Origin: Dromiciops gliroides
Taxonomy: Eukaryota; Chordata; Mammalia; Microbiotheria; Microbiotheriidae
Direction of reading: 5' to 3'
NCBI RefSeq assembly: GCF_019393635.1
Contig: NC_057861.1
Location: forward strand, 541,518,211-541,582,210
Length of the DNA stretch: 64,000 nt
Both the position numbers and the translations under genes were made by a program. Below the pieces are notes generated by a model. That model was not told the DNA's origin and searched no databases. It saw nothing but the letters and a program-made list of their open reading frames with translations. Below, one piece after another: positions 10,656-20,885 of this stretch. Numbering within the stretch: position 1 is the first letter of the stretch; each line of letters starts with the position of its first letter.

Positions 10656-12376
10656 GTTATATAATACCTTAACCTAGTTAAAAGACACCTTTCAATAAAA
10701 CAAAATGAAACACGCCTGCTTCCTTAAGGATGGAATGCCACTGAATACAGTGAATTTCAGACTGTATGACTAGTGGATGAAGGAGATAATTTTGGACAGA
10801 GGGCACTTTCACTGGGGCTTGCTTCCTACACAGCACACAAGCTACTTGTCCATTCTGTGAATGAGGTCAGCTCTGAGGCTGCATGATACTACCAAGTCTG
10901 ACCTGTGGCCATACCCAGGAAGAGTTTTGAATTTGTTAAAGCTAGAAAAGGAATTCAAGTCACAGAGTACATTGGCTGCAGATAAACTTAGCTGTACAGA
11001 GTTTGTTACTTTTTCTACTAAGTCTGCACTCTTCCAGGATACAAAACTTACAAGGGCTGCCAAAACCAATCTGTGGGCTGAGGAAAATAATTTCAAGGGA
11101 GGGGAAGAGATCATATTTAAATAATGCTAGAAAAAAAATTGGTGGGAGGTCCAGAACAGGTGATTTCATTGGCATGAGGGACTACCAGAATAGAAACTCC
11201 TTCCACCATCATAGAGAGGCAATTCATCTGTAAATTATAATCTTGGGAAGTTCCTTGGGACCCAGAAAGGTTCAATAATTTGCCTGTGGTCGTATAACTA
11301 GTGTGTGTCAGAACTTGAACCCAGACAGATCTTTCTAACTCCAAGACTGAAGCTCTATCCATTATGCCATATTGCCTGTGCTAAAAATAATAAAAAAATA
11401 ATAATATGAACTCTGTGCTTCCTCAAATCTGGATAGACCCTTCTCTCTGAGGTCCTCCTCTCAAAAAGCTTCAGATGTTATAGCATTAATCCTCCTTGCA
11501 GTACCAAGACTCGATCATGCAAGAATTTTGTAGAAAAAACAAGAGGACATGATTGAATCAGGTGCCAGGGTCTTTAACTCAAACCAAATCAAAACATGGT
11601 GAAAATAGAGGCTTCAACCTAAAAGTCATCCTTATTTCCTGGCCTAATCAAAATAAGTTTCTATGGAAAAGCCATCACATTTTGCCCCCCTCCCAGCCCT
11701 CACCTGCAGCTTCTCACCTTCAAAATTAATCAAGATAAATAATATTTATTTTTCAGTGCCACATGCCCAACAGCCCCAAGGCTCCTTAATGAAATTAAGT
11801 AAAGAACATTGTGGAACTAAGCAAATAGCTCCATATGTCCAATGATACAGCCAATAAATCCCCAGAGGCAAAGTTAATATACATACCCTTTATACTCCTT
11901 ACTCACAGTGCAGACGGGAGGAAAATGGATGAAAAACTTACTGAGGTTTAATTCACAAACTGAAAAAATAACCGAGTTTTCTTCATCACCGTTGTCATCA
12001 CCCTCACCACCAACTTCCTCATTTCTATCATGGGAGTGGGTAATTAATAATAACTGAAGAAACAATTTGAGCCGTAGGATTTGTCAGCCACACTCATAAC
12101 GCCAACACTGCTAATCACCAGCAACACCAGTGCCATCCCCACCGCCATTTCCCTCAGCACCATCAGCCCTTCGATAATAATGACGGCGATGATGGTGGTG
12201 ATATCATTCTTTAAGATTTACAAAGCACTTTATAAATCTATCATTTGGTAGCATGTGGAGAGAAACACAGTTAGCAATAGCAACTGGGAAAAAATTTGAA
12301 GCAGAGACAAGAGCAATATAAGATGAGGATGAGGATGATGAGAGTGGTGGTGATCATGATGATAAAACATATGTTA
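10656..12376. other. Mostly unassigned sequence
   Basis: One CORE-SINE (11155-11372) and GATGAG-rich sequence near 12,320-12,365; no coding motif. Confidence 0.55.
11155..11372 (-). mobile_element. CORE-SINE (Mar/MON group)
   Basis: GTGTGTCAGAACTTGAACCC ... CTCTATCCATTATGCCATAT. Confidence 0.7.
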
Positions 12377-12516
12377 TGGGGCAGCTAGGGGGCGCAGTGG
12401 ATAGAGCACCGGCCCTGGAGTCAGGAGGACCTGAGTTCAAATCCAGCCTCAGACACTTAACAATTACTAGCTGTGTGACCCTGGGCAAGTCACTTAATCC
12501 CAATTGCCTCACTAAA

Positions 12517-12522
<6 letters not shown>
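12377..12522 (+). mobile_element. Short tRNA-SINE with (TA)n after its tail
   Basis: Full-length head to poly(A); followed by about 20 TA units and then ATATGTTA, which also precedes the element. Confidence 0.92.

Positions 12523-12523
<1 letters not shown>

Positions 12524-12570
<47 letters not shown>
12524..12570. repeat. (TA)n after a SINE tail
   Basis: About 20 units. Confidence 0.97.
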
Positions 12571-12572
<2 letters not shown>

Positions 12573-12699
12573 GTTACTTTGCTGGGCTATTGTGAAGAGA
12601 ATTATTTGTCAGGTTTAAGCTACTATATCCATGGTAGCTATTATTGTTGTTTCAATAATCAACATCATGGGTTCGTTATAAGGAAATCTCTCTTTACTA

Positions 12700-12950
12700 T
12701 TAAAAAAAATGATGAGTAGGATGATATCAGAAAAATCCTGGAAAGACTTACATGAGCTGATGCAAAGTGAAATGTACTGTATACAATATAACAGCAATAG
12801 TGTAAGATGATTTGCTATGAATGACAGTTATTTTCAGCAATACAATGATCCAAGACAACTCTGAAGGACTTATGAAAAATGCAATCCATCTACATAGAAA
12901 GAACTGATGTTATCTGAATACAGATTGAAGCATAATGTTTTGTAATAAAT
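12700..12950 (+). mobile_element. L1-like 3' end
   Basis: AATGATGAGTAGGATGATAT ... CAGATTGAAGCATAATG; the tail has turned into (AATA)n. Confidence 0.75.
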
Positions 12951-13027
12951 AAATAAACAAAAGAACAAATAAATAGATGAATGAATGAATGAACAAGCAA
13001 ATAAATAAATGAATAAATAAATAAATC
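12945..13027. repeat. (AATA)/(AATG) tract
   Basis: Tail of an L1-like fragment turned into tetranucleotide repeats. Confidence 0.9.
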
Positions 13028-13034
13028 ATTTTTT

Positions 13035-13448
13035 TCCTCAAAATAACCCTGAGTGGGAGGTGGGGGGAATAGATGCTATTATTATCACCATTTTACAGAT
13101 TGAGGAAACTGAGGCAGCTAGCAGCCAAGTGACTTGCCAAACATCAGGACTTCTGATACAGGCCCTTTGGAAGAGACAGAAGGCCTCTGTTCAATAAAAG
13201 TCAACAAATATTTACTAAATGAAAGATAGCATGGCATAGTAAATAGAGAGCTGGTCTCAGGCTGGAAGACCTGTATTTAAGTCCTGCCTCTGAAACAGAC
13301 TGCTGTGTGACTCTGGGCAAGTCACTTAACCACTTGGTATTCCCAAACAATTCTCCAAGGCCCTAAATCCAAGAGCAGGTATTCATCTGCATTGGTAGAG
13401 AGACTTAGCTCATGGGCAGTTCTGTCCACCATTGTAATCACAGGTCCA
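13035..13448. mobile_element. CORE-SINE pair, minus then plus
   Basis: Minus copy 13035-13165 (ATTGAGGAAACTGAGGCAGC) and plus copy 13226-13448 (GATAGCATGGCATAGTAAAT ... GTAATCACAGGTCC). Confidence 0.7.
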
Positions 13449-13457
13449 ATACCCTCC

Positions 13458-13686
13458 TCTGTTGTTATTCAGTTGTGTCTGATTCATCATGACCCAATTT
13501 GGGGTTTTCTTGGAGTGGTTTGCCATTTCCTTCTCCAAGTCATTATACAGATGAGGAAACTGAGGCAAACAAGGTTAAGTGACTTGTCCAGGATCACAGC
13601 AAGTTAAGTGTCTCAGACCAGATTTGAACTCCTGTCTTCCTGACTCCAAGTCCAGTTCTTTGCCCACTGCACCACCTAACTATTCC
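13458..13686 (-). mobile_element. Mar-1 type SINE
   Basis: GTTCAGTTGTGTCTGAT ... GGTTTGCCATTTCCTTCTCC ... tRNA-like head; the GACATGACTGAA-type tail, read on the minus strand, resembles Bov-B. Confidence 0.85.
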
Positions 13687-13694
13687 TTACTCAA

Positions 13695-13868
13695 CAGTTC
13701 TTTTTTTGTTTGTTTTTTTGTTTTTGTTTTTTGCAGGGCAATGGGGGTTAAGCGACTTGCCCAAGGTCACACAGCTAGTCAGTATCAAGTGTCTGAGTCC
13801 AGATTTGAACTCGGGTCCTCCTGAATCCAGGGCTGGTGTTTTATCCACTGCATCATCTAGCTGTCCCC
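13695..13868 (-). mobile_element. Short tRNA-SINE (left arm of inverted pair)
   Basis: Head at 13868 faces the head of the plus copy at 13897 across 28 bp. Confidence 0.9.
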
Positions 13869-13896
13869 TGTCAGACACTTTTTAAAAAACTATTGA

Positions 13897-14050
13897 GGGA
13901 GCAGCTAGGTGGTGTAGTGCATAAAGCACTGGCCCTGGATTCAGGAGTACCTGAGTTCAAATCCAGCCTCAGACACTTGACACTTACTAGCTGCGTGACC
14001 CTGGGCAAGTCACTTACCCCTCATTGCCCCACAAAAACAAAAAACAAAAA
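13897..14050 (+). mobile_element. Short tRNA-SINE (right arm of inverted pair)
   Basis: GAGCAGCTAGGTGGTGTAGT head, A-rich tail with C interruptions. Confidence 0.9.
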
Positions 14051-14139
14051 AAGTGTCTGACAACATGCTACTACTAGGGTAGTATCCTGTTCTATTTGGA
14101 AGATACAACATGTACTCAGATTAATAAAGACAAGGTAAT

Positions 14140-14540
14140 TTGAGGAAAGCATTAAAAACTACAGAAGGGCTTCCTGAAGGAGGTATATTTGGGGAGAACC
14201 TTGGAGGAAGATGAGGATTTGGAGGGTGAAGAAAAGAAGCAAGGACATTACAAGGATAGGGGATGGGCTGCAAGAAATGGCATGCTAAGTTTAGGGAACA
14301 ACTAGTAGTCCCATTTGGCAGGATTGTATAGAGGAAGATTAGGAAAGTACAGGGGGCAGAAGCTACCTTGTGGAGAGCCTTGAGTGGCAGACCAAAAGTT
14401 TAGCTTTTATAATACAAGCAACAGGAAACCATTGACCATCTTTGAGGATGAGAATTACATGGTTGGATCTGTGCTTTAGGAAGATTATTCTGACAGCTTT
14501 GTGGAGGATGTTCTGAAGAAGCAGAAGAGACCAGAAGCAA
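14140..14540 (+). repeat. Old dispersed repeat, middle to late part
   Basis: GGCTTCCTGAAGGAGGTATA ... TGGAGAGCCTTGAGTGGCAG ... AAGATTATTCTGACAGCTTT. Confidence 0.55.
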
Positions 14541-15085
14541 AACTCCGGAGTGAAAACTCCTAAAGATCTCCGGATATTGGCAATGTTCCCTAAATACTGT
14601 TACTTTGTGTCCGGTACTGTGCTAGATCTGAGTGGCTCTTGTCCCCTCCCACTGCCGAAGACCAAAAAAACCACCATTGACAGCATCATCCCTATCATCA
14701 GCTAACAAGTACTTACTGATGACTACTGCATGTATTGTTCTATACCACAAAGAGACACAAGGAAGGTCTGTTCAAGTAACAATACTACATTTACAAAGTG
14801 AATTTGAGAAATGAGGCAATTATCTAGATAATTCATAGTCTCAAATCACTAAAGTCTGACTGGGTGGGGTTTTTTCCCTGAATACTCAAGAAATTTGCTT
14901 CAGTCCTCTACTTAATGTTTTCCATTTATTTAACATTTTTTCAAAAACCTGAAAGGACTGTCATATTCATTATCCAATTTTTACCTATGCAAATCTGACC
15001 ATCATCTCTGGACAGGCAAAATGAAGTAAGAGAATAATTGAGATGATTCATTTCCATATCCCAAACCCCACTTTATAGATTCCCC
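14541..15085. other. Unassigned sequence
   Basis: No repeat or coding motif recognised. Confidence 0.5.
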
Positions 15086-15088
15086 CAT

Positions 15089-15290
15089 TGATGGATGGGT
15101 GGATGGATAAATGGATGAATGGATGGATGGATGGATGGATGGATGGATGGATGGATGGATGGATGGATGGATGGATGGATGGATGGATGGGTGGGTGGGT
15201 GGGTGGGTGGGTGGGTGGGTGGGTGGATGGGTTGATAGGTGGGTAGGCGGGTAGGTAGATGGATAGCTAGATGGGTAGATAGATAGATGT
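15089..15290. repeat. Compound (GGAT)n-(GGTG)n-(GATA) microsatellite
   Basis: About 17 GGAT units, then 9 GGTG units, then mixed GGTA/GATA; unit change within one array. Confidence 0.97.
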
Positions 15291-15299
15291 TCTTAAGTT

Positions 15300-15760
15300 T
15301 ATCATTGAGTATGGTAGGTGTGTAATTTAAGATTCTAAATGTGGATTCTAATCTGTTCCCCCAGTTTTGGGGGAAACTGACTAAAATCACTGATAAAACG
15401 AGTTTAAGTTTTTAAGGGTTTATTGGAAAATAGAAAGAAAAAGATTGAGAACAGAATTCCAACAGCCTGGCATTCCTATCTTTCCTCAAATTTCCTGTGA
15501 AGTCCTCTGCCACCACCACCACCAAGTCAGGAACCCAAAAGCGCAAGCGCTCTCCGCGCAGCCTCCCTCTCCTCCTTCCTGTCTCCTCCCAGAAAATAGG
15601 AGGCTCCTCAAGTTGATTGGCTGGTAGCCTTGATAGACAGCACCCATGAGCAAACGTCATTTCCTGACGCCAAGGAAAAGCCACAATGCCTCTGAGGCAT
15701 TTTCCTCATGGTGGAGCTTTCCCACAGCAAGTCTCCAGTAGGTGGCATCATTCCAATCAT
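15300..15760 (-). mobile_element. Candidate solo LTR fossil
   Basis: Minus-strand order CCAAT (near 15,620), a CpG-bearing promoter-like block (15,538-15,560) and CCAATAAACCC (near 15,420) resembles U3-R of an LTR. Ends not certain; no coding part. Confidence 0.4.
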
Positions 15761-15767
15761 TACAAAG

Positions 15768-16022
15768 GTTGCACAGTGAATAGAGTGCTGGACATGGAGT
15801 CAGGAAGATTCCTATTGCTGAGTTCAAATCCAACCTTAAACTCTTTCTAGTATGTGACCGTGGGCAAGCCACTTAACCTTGTTTGCCTCAGTTTCTTTTT
15901 CTGTAAAATTAGCTGGAGAAAGAAGAAATGGCAAATCACTCCAGTATCTTTGCCAAGAAAACAAAACATAATAAAATGGAGTCATTAAGAGTGGGACACC
16001 ACTGAAAAACGACTAAACAACC
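15768..16022 (+). mobile_element. Mar-1 type SINE
   Basis: Near full length, ending GGGACACCACTGAAAAACGAC. Confidence 0.85.
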
Positions 16023-16189
16023 CCCAAAATCTATTACTAACCAATTTTGTATCCACTTCCACTTCATTTTGTCTGTGTGGCCACCATCCTCATCTTATAT
16101 TCCTGTGGTTTTCTTTTAAAAGAGTACTAGATTTCAAGCCAGAATTAAACAGTTTTATGAAGCATCTGCTATGTACATGGCAATAATTG

Positions 16190-16370
16190 TTAATAATAAT
16201 AATAATAGCTAGCATTTACACAGTGCTTTAAGATTTACAAAGCATTTTACATTTATTTAATCTCCATAACAACCTTGGGAGGTAGGCAGGGGTGTTCATG
16301 AGAGTCAAAGCCTATTGTTAAATTTTCAGTTGTACCCAGTATTCTATCCACTGTACCACCCAGCTGCTCA
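16190..16370 (-). mobile_element. CORE-SINE (MIR group), rearranged
   Basis: AATAGCTAGCATTTACACAG left part, then an unrelated stretch, then the tRNA-end ATTCTATCCACTGTACCACC; see the duplication finding. Confidence 0.6.
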
Positions 16371-16624
16371 GGAGAGAGAAATGGGATAGGAACTGAAAAA
16401 AGAGGTATTCTTTTTCAGAGGTTTTACAGAGGAGATGGAACTTAGCTCAAATAATGTCAAATAATGTAGCAAAAGCTACAAATCAGCATTTGCTTTGTGA
16501 TTTTGTTGATTGGCTAGACTATTAAAAGTGATAGAGAAAATGTTAAGAATTCAGATTAAACCTAAAAGTGTTATGATTACTTTTTTCTGGTGAACTAGTT
16601 AAATACAAATATTTATTTTAAATG

Positions 16625-16806
16625 TTAAATATTTATAGCCTCTGAGGTAGAATGCTATTATTATCCCCATTTTTCAAAGATGAGGAAATTGAGACAAACG
16701 AATGTTAGGTGGCTTACCTAGTTTACACAACTACTAAGTTTCGGAAACTAGATTTGAACTCATATCTTCCTATCTGGATCCAGTACTTTATTCACTGGGC
16801 CACCAA
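16625..16806 (-). mobile_element. CORE-SINE (MIR group)
   Basis: TCAAAGATGAGGAAATTGAG ... TTATTCACTGGGCCACC. Confidence 0.7.
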
Positions 16807-16824
16807 TCTTCCTCTGTGTTATCA

Positions 16825-17000
16825 TTATGCTAAATGATGGAGATACAAAAAATGAAAAATAATATAGTCTTTTCCCCCAGTGTAGACAATCTAATAGGGA
16901 TGTTATAACATGTTGAGATATACACAAAGAACTATGATCCAAGGTAGAATGTGAAAACAGCAAAGGAGAGGTCCAAACAAAATATTGTAAGAAAATATGA
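16825..17000 (+). repeat. Old dispersed repeat (same family)
   Basis: AATGATGGAGATACAAAAAA ... TAGACAATCTAATAGGG. Confidence 0.45.
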
Positions 17001-17027
17001 GGAGAGAGCACCTCTCCATATTTAGTC

Positions 17028-17255
17028 TGTAAGATCATGAAAAAGTCACTTAGTCTTCCTTAGGCTTAGTTTACTCATCTGTAAAATGGGGGTAATAACA
17101 ATAACAATAATTGAACTACCATGCAGAAGATCATTTATCAAGAACTGGAATAGATCTTAGGTTATTGTAAGAATCAAAAAAGATAATTTATCTTAAATGC
17201 TTTCTAAAGTGTAAATCACTACATACATGTCAGCTGTAACTATAATTATTCTAAT
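17028..17255 (+). mobile_element. CORE-SINE (MIR group)
   Basis: TTACTCATCTGTAAAATGGG then AATGCTTTCTAAAGTGTAAA; a 45-bp stretch inside is foreign. Confidence 0.6.
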
Positions 17256-17266
17256 TATTGAGACAT

Positions 17267-17640
17267 AGCATGGAATAGCAGATAGCTTGTTCACATCCGG
17301 AAGACTTGGGTTTAAGTGAGGTCTCTGGCAGACTGACTGCTTGACCTTGGGAAAGTCATTTAACTTCTTAGTTACCCACGGTGATTCTCTAAGACTGTAA
17401 ATGGCGAAGTAGGAGTTTACCTGCATTGAGAGAGGAAGATTGGGGCAGGTAGGTGGCACAGTGGATAGAGCACAGGCCCTGGATTCAGGAGGACATGAGT
17501 TCAAATCTGGCCTCAGACGCTTAACACTTACTAGCTGTGTGACCCTGGGCAAGTCACTTAACCCCAATTGCCCTGAAAAAAAAAATAGAGAGAGAGGAAG
17601 ATCCATCACTGGAAACTCTCTGTAATCATATGACCAGTAA
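17267..17640 (+). mobile_element. CORE-SINE (Mar/MON group) split by a short SINE
   Basis: AGCATGGAATAGCAGATAGC ... GAGTTTACCTGCATTGAGAG, resuming CATCACTGGAAACTCTCTGT. Confidence 0.7.
17441..17589 (+). mobile_element. Short tRNA-SINE inside a CORE-SINE
   Basis: 13-bp duplication GAGAGAGGAAGAT at 17428-17440 and 17590-17602. Confidence 0.93.
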
Positions 17641-17769
17641 AAAGTAACAACAAAAATTATTGTTGCTGAGTAGAAAAGCTATGGTAATTACTAGGTCCAG
17701 ATTTTATTAGATGAAAAAGGAGAGGACAAGGACGGGGAAGAATGCTTGAATCCTAAACTATTTTCATGG

Positions 17770-18080
17770 ACTGTCATTGCATGTTAAAAAATTTTTATTC
17801 ATTTCATTTTATTTTTATTTTTAGTTCAATCTCATGCATTCTCATTTTCAGGATATCCATGGATTTGTTAATATCTTTTAGCTTCTGGGCTAAAAACTAT
17901 AGATTTTTGCAAGGTTTCCATTAAGAGCTCTAATTTCCCTCCTTACGTCTCCCTTCACTTCATTTATTAGGCTTTTCAACATGTCTGGCAGTTCTTGTGG
18001 TCATTCCTTTCTCTTTTCTTGGGTTTAAGTAGTAATTAATGCAGAGGTATTCCCATCTGGAGATTTTGATTATTCCCTAG
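17770..18080 (-). mobile_element. Possible L1 ORF1 remnant
   Basis: Minus-strand reading gives a KGDVRREIRALNGNLAKIYS-like coiled-coil stretch near 17,900-17,960, as in L1 ORF1 proteins. Stops present; weak call. Confidence 0.35.
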
Positions 18081-18194
18081 CGTGCTTTTTTAAAATTCAG
18101 TTTGGCACAGTAGAATGTGGGAAAAGTTTTGAACTGGCAAAAATTATGCCTCAGACCTCAGTAGCTACTATTGTACCACTGCAAATATCCAAGA

Positions 18195-18290
18195 CCTGGC
18201 CTCATAAAGACCTGGCCTCAGAGTCAGGAAGATCTGGTCTCAAGTACTGGTTGTGTGACCTTAGGCAAGTCACTTAGCCTCCAAGTTGAG
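18195..18290 (+). mobile_element. CORE-SINE fragment
   Basis: CTGGCCTCAGAGTCAGGAAG ... TTAGGCAAGTCACTTAGCC. Confidence 0.6.
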
Positions 18291-18297
18291 ATAAATG

Positions 18298-18542
18298 CTG
18301 CTGTTCAGTTATATCTGACTCTTTGTGACCCCATTTGGGGTTTTCTTGGCAAAGATACTAGAGTGGTTTGCCATTTCCTTCTCCAGCTCATTTTCCAGTT
18401 GAGGAAACTGAGGTAAACAGGGTTAAGTGATTTGCCCAGGGTCACACAGTTAGTAAGTGTCTGAGGCCAGATTTGAACTCAGGAAGATGAATTTTCCTGA
18501 CTCTAGACCCAGTATTCTATCTACTGTACCACCTAGCTGCTC
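18298..18542 (-). mobile_element. Mar-1 type SINE
   Basis: Full length; its tRNA-head end is part of the segment that recurs at 16333. Confidence 0.88.
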
Positions 18543-18879
18543 AGGAGAGATAAATGGGATAGGAACTGAAAAAAAGAGGTATTCTTTTTCAGAGGTTTTA
18601 CAGAGGAGATGGAACTTAGCTCAAATAATGTCAACCTGCAACTTGCAATTTTTGTAACATGGTGATACATTTGAGATTTAATACATTTAAACATGTCTTT
18701 TTTAGTTTTTCAAAACAAACATAATTAAAATCAAATTTCATTTCATTTTATTTGAAACAATTGAATATTTTTCTTAACTGTGCTTTTATCTACCATGTAT
18801 TTAACAATTTATACCAATATATGATTCACTTGTGTTGTTTAAATTATTTAATGTTCAGTTTCTATTTTAATAAATAATA

Positions 18880-19238
18880 GTAAAAATAATAGCTAAATGG
18901 TATATAGCATTTACCACGTGCTAGGCACTATGGGAAACACTTTATAATTATTAGCTCATTTGATTCTTCAACAACTTCAGGATCATCACACGTGCTATTA
19001 TTGCCTACATTTTATAGATGAGGAAATTGAAACAATAGGAGTAAGGGACTTGTACAGTGTCACAAAGACTGAATTTGAACTCAGGCCAAACGCTCTATCT
19101 ACTGCACCACCATATTAGATAAATTACCTTAATTTAAAAGCTGACATTTGTGTAGAATTTTAAAGTTTACAAAGCCTTTCACATTATTATCTCATTAAAT
19201 ACAACAATCCTATGAGTCAAATTCTATAGGTGTATTAG
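18880..19238 (-). mobile_element. Two CORE-SINEs in tandem, same strand
   Basis: 18880-19112 (ACGTGCTAGGCACTATGGGA) and 19135-19238 (TTTAAAGTTTACAAAGCCTT). Confidence 0.65.
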
Positions 19239-19241
19239 GAA

Positions 19242-19670
19242 AAAAAAAACATTTATTGATCTTTTCTGTTTCTTACATCATGTATCCCTCCTCCTCCCCA
19301 TCTACCTCCCTGAGAGCCATCCCCTATGCCAAATAGTATTTTTTACAGAGGAAAACAAGTCAGCACAACATTAAGAAAGTCTGAGAACATGTGTAATATT
19401 TAACACCTGTGTACCTCCCACCTCCACAAATGGGTAGATTGGGTATGTCTTCTCATAACTTTTCATTTGAGTCCCGCTTGATCTTTATAATTTTGCCATA
19501 TTTATCTTTAAATTTTTTGGCGTGATGTTTTTTTAATTTACATTGTTGTAGTTACTGTGCATATTGTTTTCTTCATTCTGCATCAGTTCTTATAGACCTT
19601 TCCATGCTTCTCCATATTCATCATGCACAGCACTGCTTACATCACAGTAGTATTTCATTACATTCATATA
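19242..19670 (-). mobile_element. L1-like LINE remnant
   Basis: TACCTCCCTGAGAGCCATCC ... TTCTGCATCAGTTCTTATAG; older relative of 47960-48265. Confidence 0.6.
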
Positions 19671-19671
19671 T

Positions 19672-19826
19672 ACTGTGGGTATTATTGTCCCCATCCTACA
19701 GATGGAGAAACTGGAGCTCAGAGAGGTGAAATTGATTTATTCATGGTCACAAATCCACTAAATTTTGGAGATAAGATTCAGATCTTTCCAGTCTCCCAAT
19801 ACTGCCCTTTTACTATGATACCAATC
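19672..19826 (-). mobile_element. CORE-SINE (MIR group)
   Basis: CAGATGGAGAAACTGGAGCT through GATTCAGATCTTTCC. Confidence 0.65.
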
Positions 19827-19868
19827 TTTCAAACTTAACATTTTCCAATTATTGAAATACACAAATTA

Positions 19869-20027
19869 GGGGCAGCTAGGTGGCGCAGTGGATAGAGCAC
19901 CGGCCCTGGAGTCAGGAGTACCTGAGTTGAAATCCAGCCTCAGACACTTAACACTTACTAGCTGTGTGACCCTGGGCAAGTCATTTACCCCAATTGCCTC
20001 ACTAAAAAAAAAAAAAAGAAAGAAAAA
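19869..20027 (+). mobile_element. Short tRNA-SINE
   Basis: Perfect 15-bp duplication GAAATACACAAATTA at 19854-19868 and 20028-20042. Confidence 0.95.
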
Positions 20028-20254
20028 GAAATACACAAATTAAATAATGAGGAAGTGCTTCTCCCTTACATTCTCAGATAATAGGTGGGCACTATGTTTT
20101 TTATTAGTGAATTCAGTCTCTCTTTCTACATTTTATTCAATTAAAAATCCTATTTTAAGGGGAATTTCAGTCATATTTTTATCTTTAATACCTTGCCTGA
20201 AATTGCTCCTTAAAATAAGATGTTTTTAATTGAGTAAAATATAGATATATTGAA

Positions 20255-20430
20255 TTCACTCAATAGGCTAGACAGAGCAGTGTGATAGATCTAATAATAT
20301 AAAATTCAAGTGGGATAAAAGTAAAGTGCTACATTTGGGTTGAAATGATCAGCTCATAAAATAAAGATCACTGATAGTATAGGAGAGGCATGGTTAGACA
20401 GCCCCTTATCTGAAAAAGCTAGGACAGTTT
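20255..20430 (+). mobile_element. CR1/L3 LINE fragment
   Basis: AATTCAAGTGGGATAAAAGT ... AGGAGAGGCATGGTTAGACA ... CTGAAAAAGCTAGG, familiar CR1 3' wording. Confidence 0.6.
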
Positions 20431-20499
20431 AATTAGTTGTATTTGATTTAAAAAATAAGTTGAAACAATATGTAATTTCAGTAAAGTAGTATTATTTAA

Positions 20500-20885
20500 T
20501 TATTCTTATTTCTACTTGATTCTCTCTGCATTAGTTCATATGTCATTCCATGTCTTTTTGTTTGTTTGTTTTGGGTGGGTAAGGGGGGTTAAGTGACTTG
20601 CCCAGGGTCACACAGCTAGTAAGTGTCAAGTGTCTGAGGCCGGGTTTGAACTCAGGTCCTCCTGAATCCAGGGCCGGTGCTCTATCCACTGCGCTACCTA
20701 GCTGCCCCCTCCATGTCTTTTTAAAATCATCTGTTTCTTCATTTCTTTAAGTGCAATGAGTACTCCATCATATTCATGTACCACAACTTAGTCAGCCATT
20801 TCTCAACTGATGAACATCCCTTAAAGTTTCCCGTTTTTTGCTACCACAAAAAGAGCTGCTATAAATATTATGCATAAAGGACCTC
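20500..20885 (-). mobile_element. L1-like 3' end split by a SINE
   Basis: CACAAAAAGAGCTGCTATAA at the right end is the start, on the minus strand, of the common marsupial LINE 3' module. Confidence 0.65.
20560..20709 (-). mobile_element. Short tRNA-SINE in an L1-like 3' end
   Basis: Duplication TCCATGTCTTTTT at 20547-20559 and 20710-20722. Confidence 0.93.
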
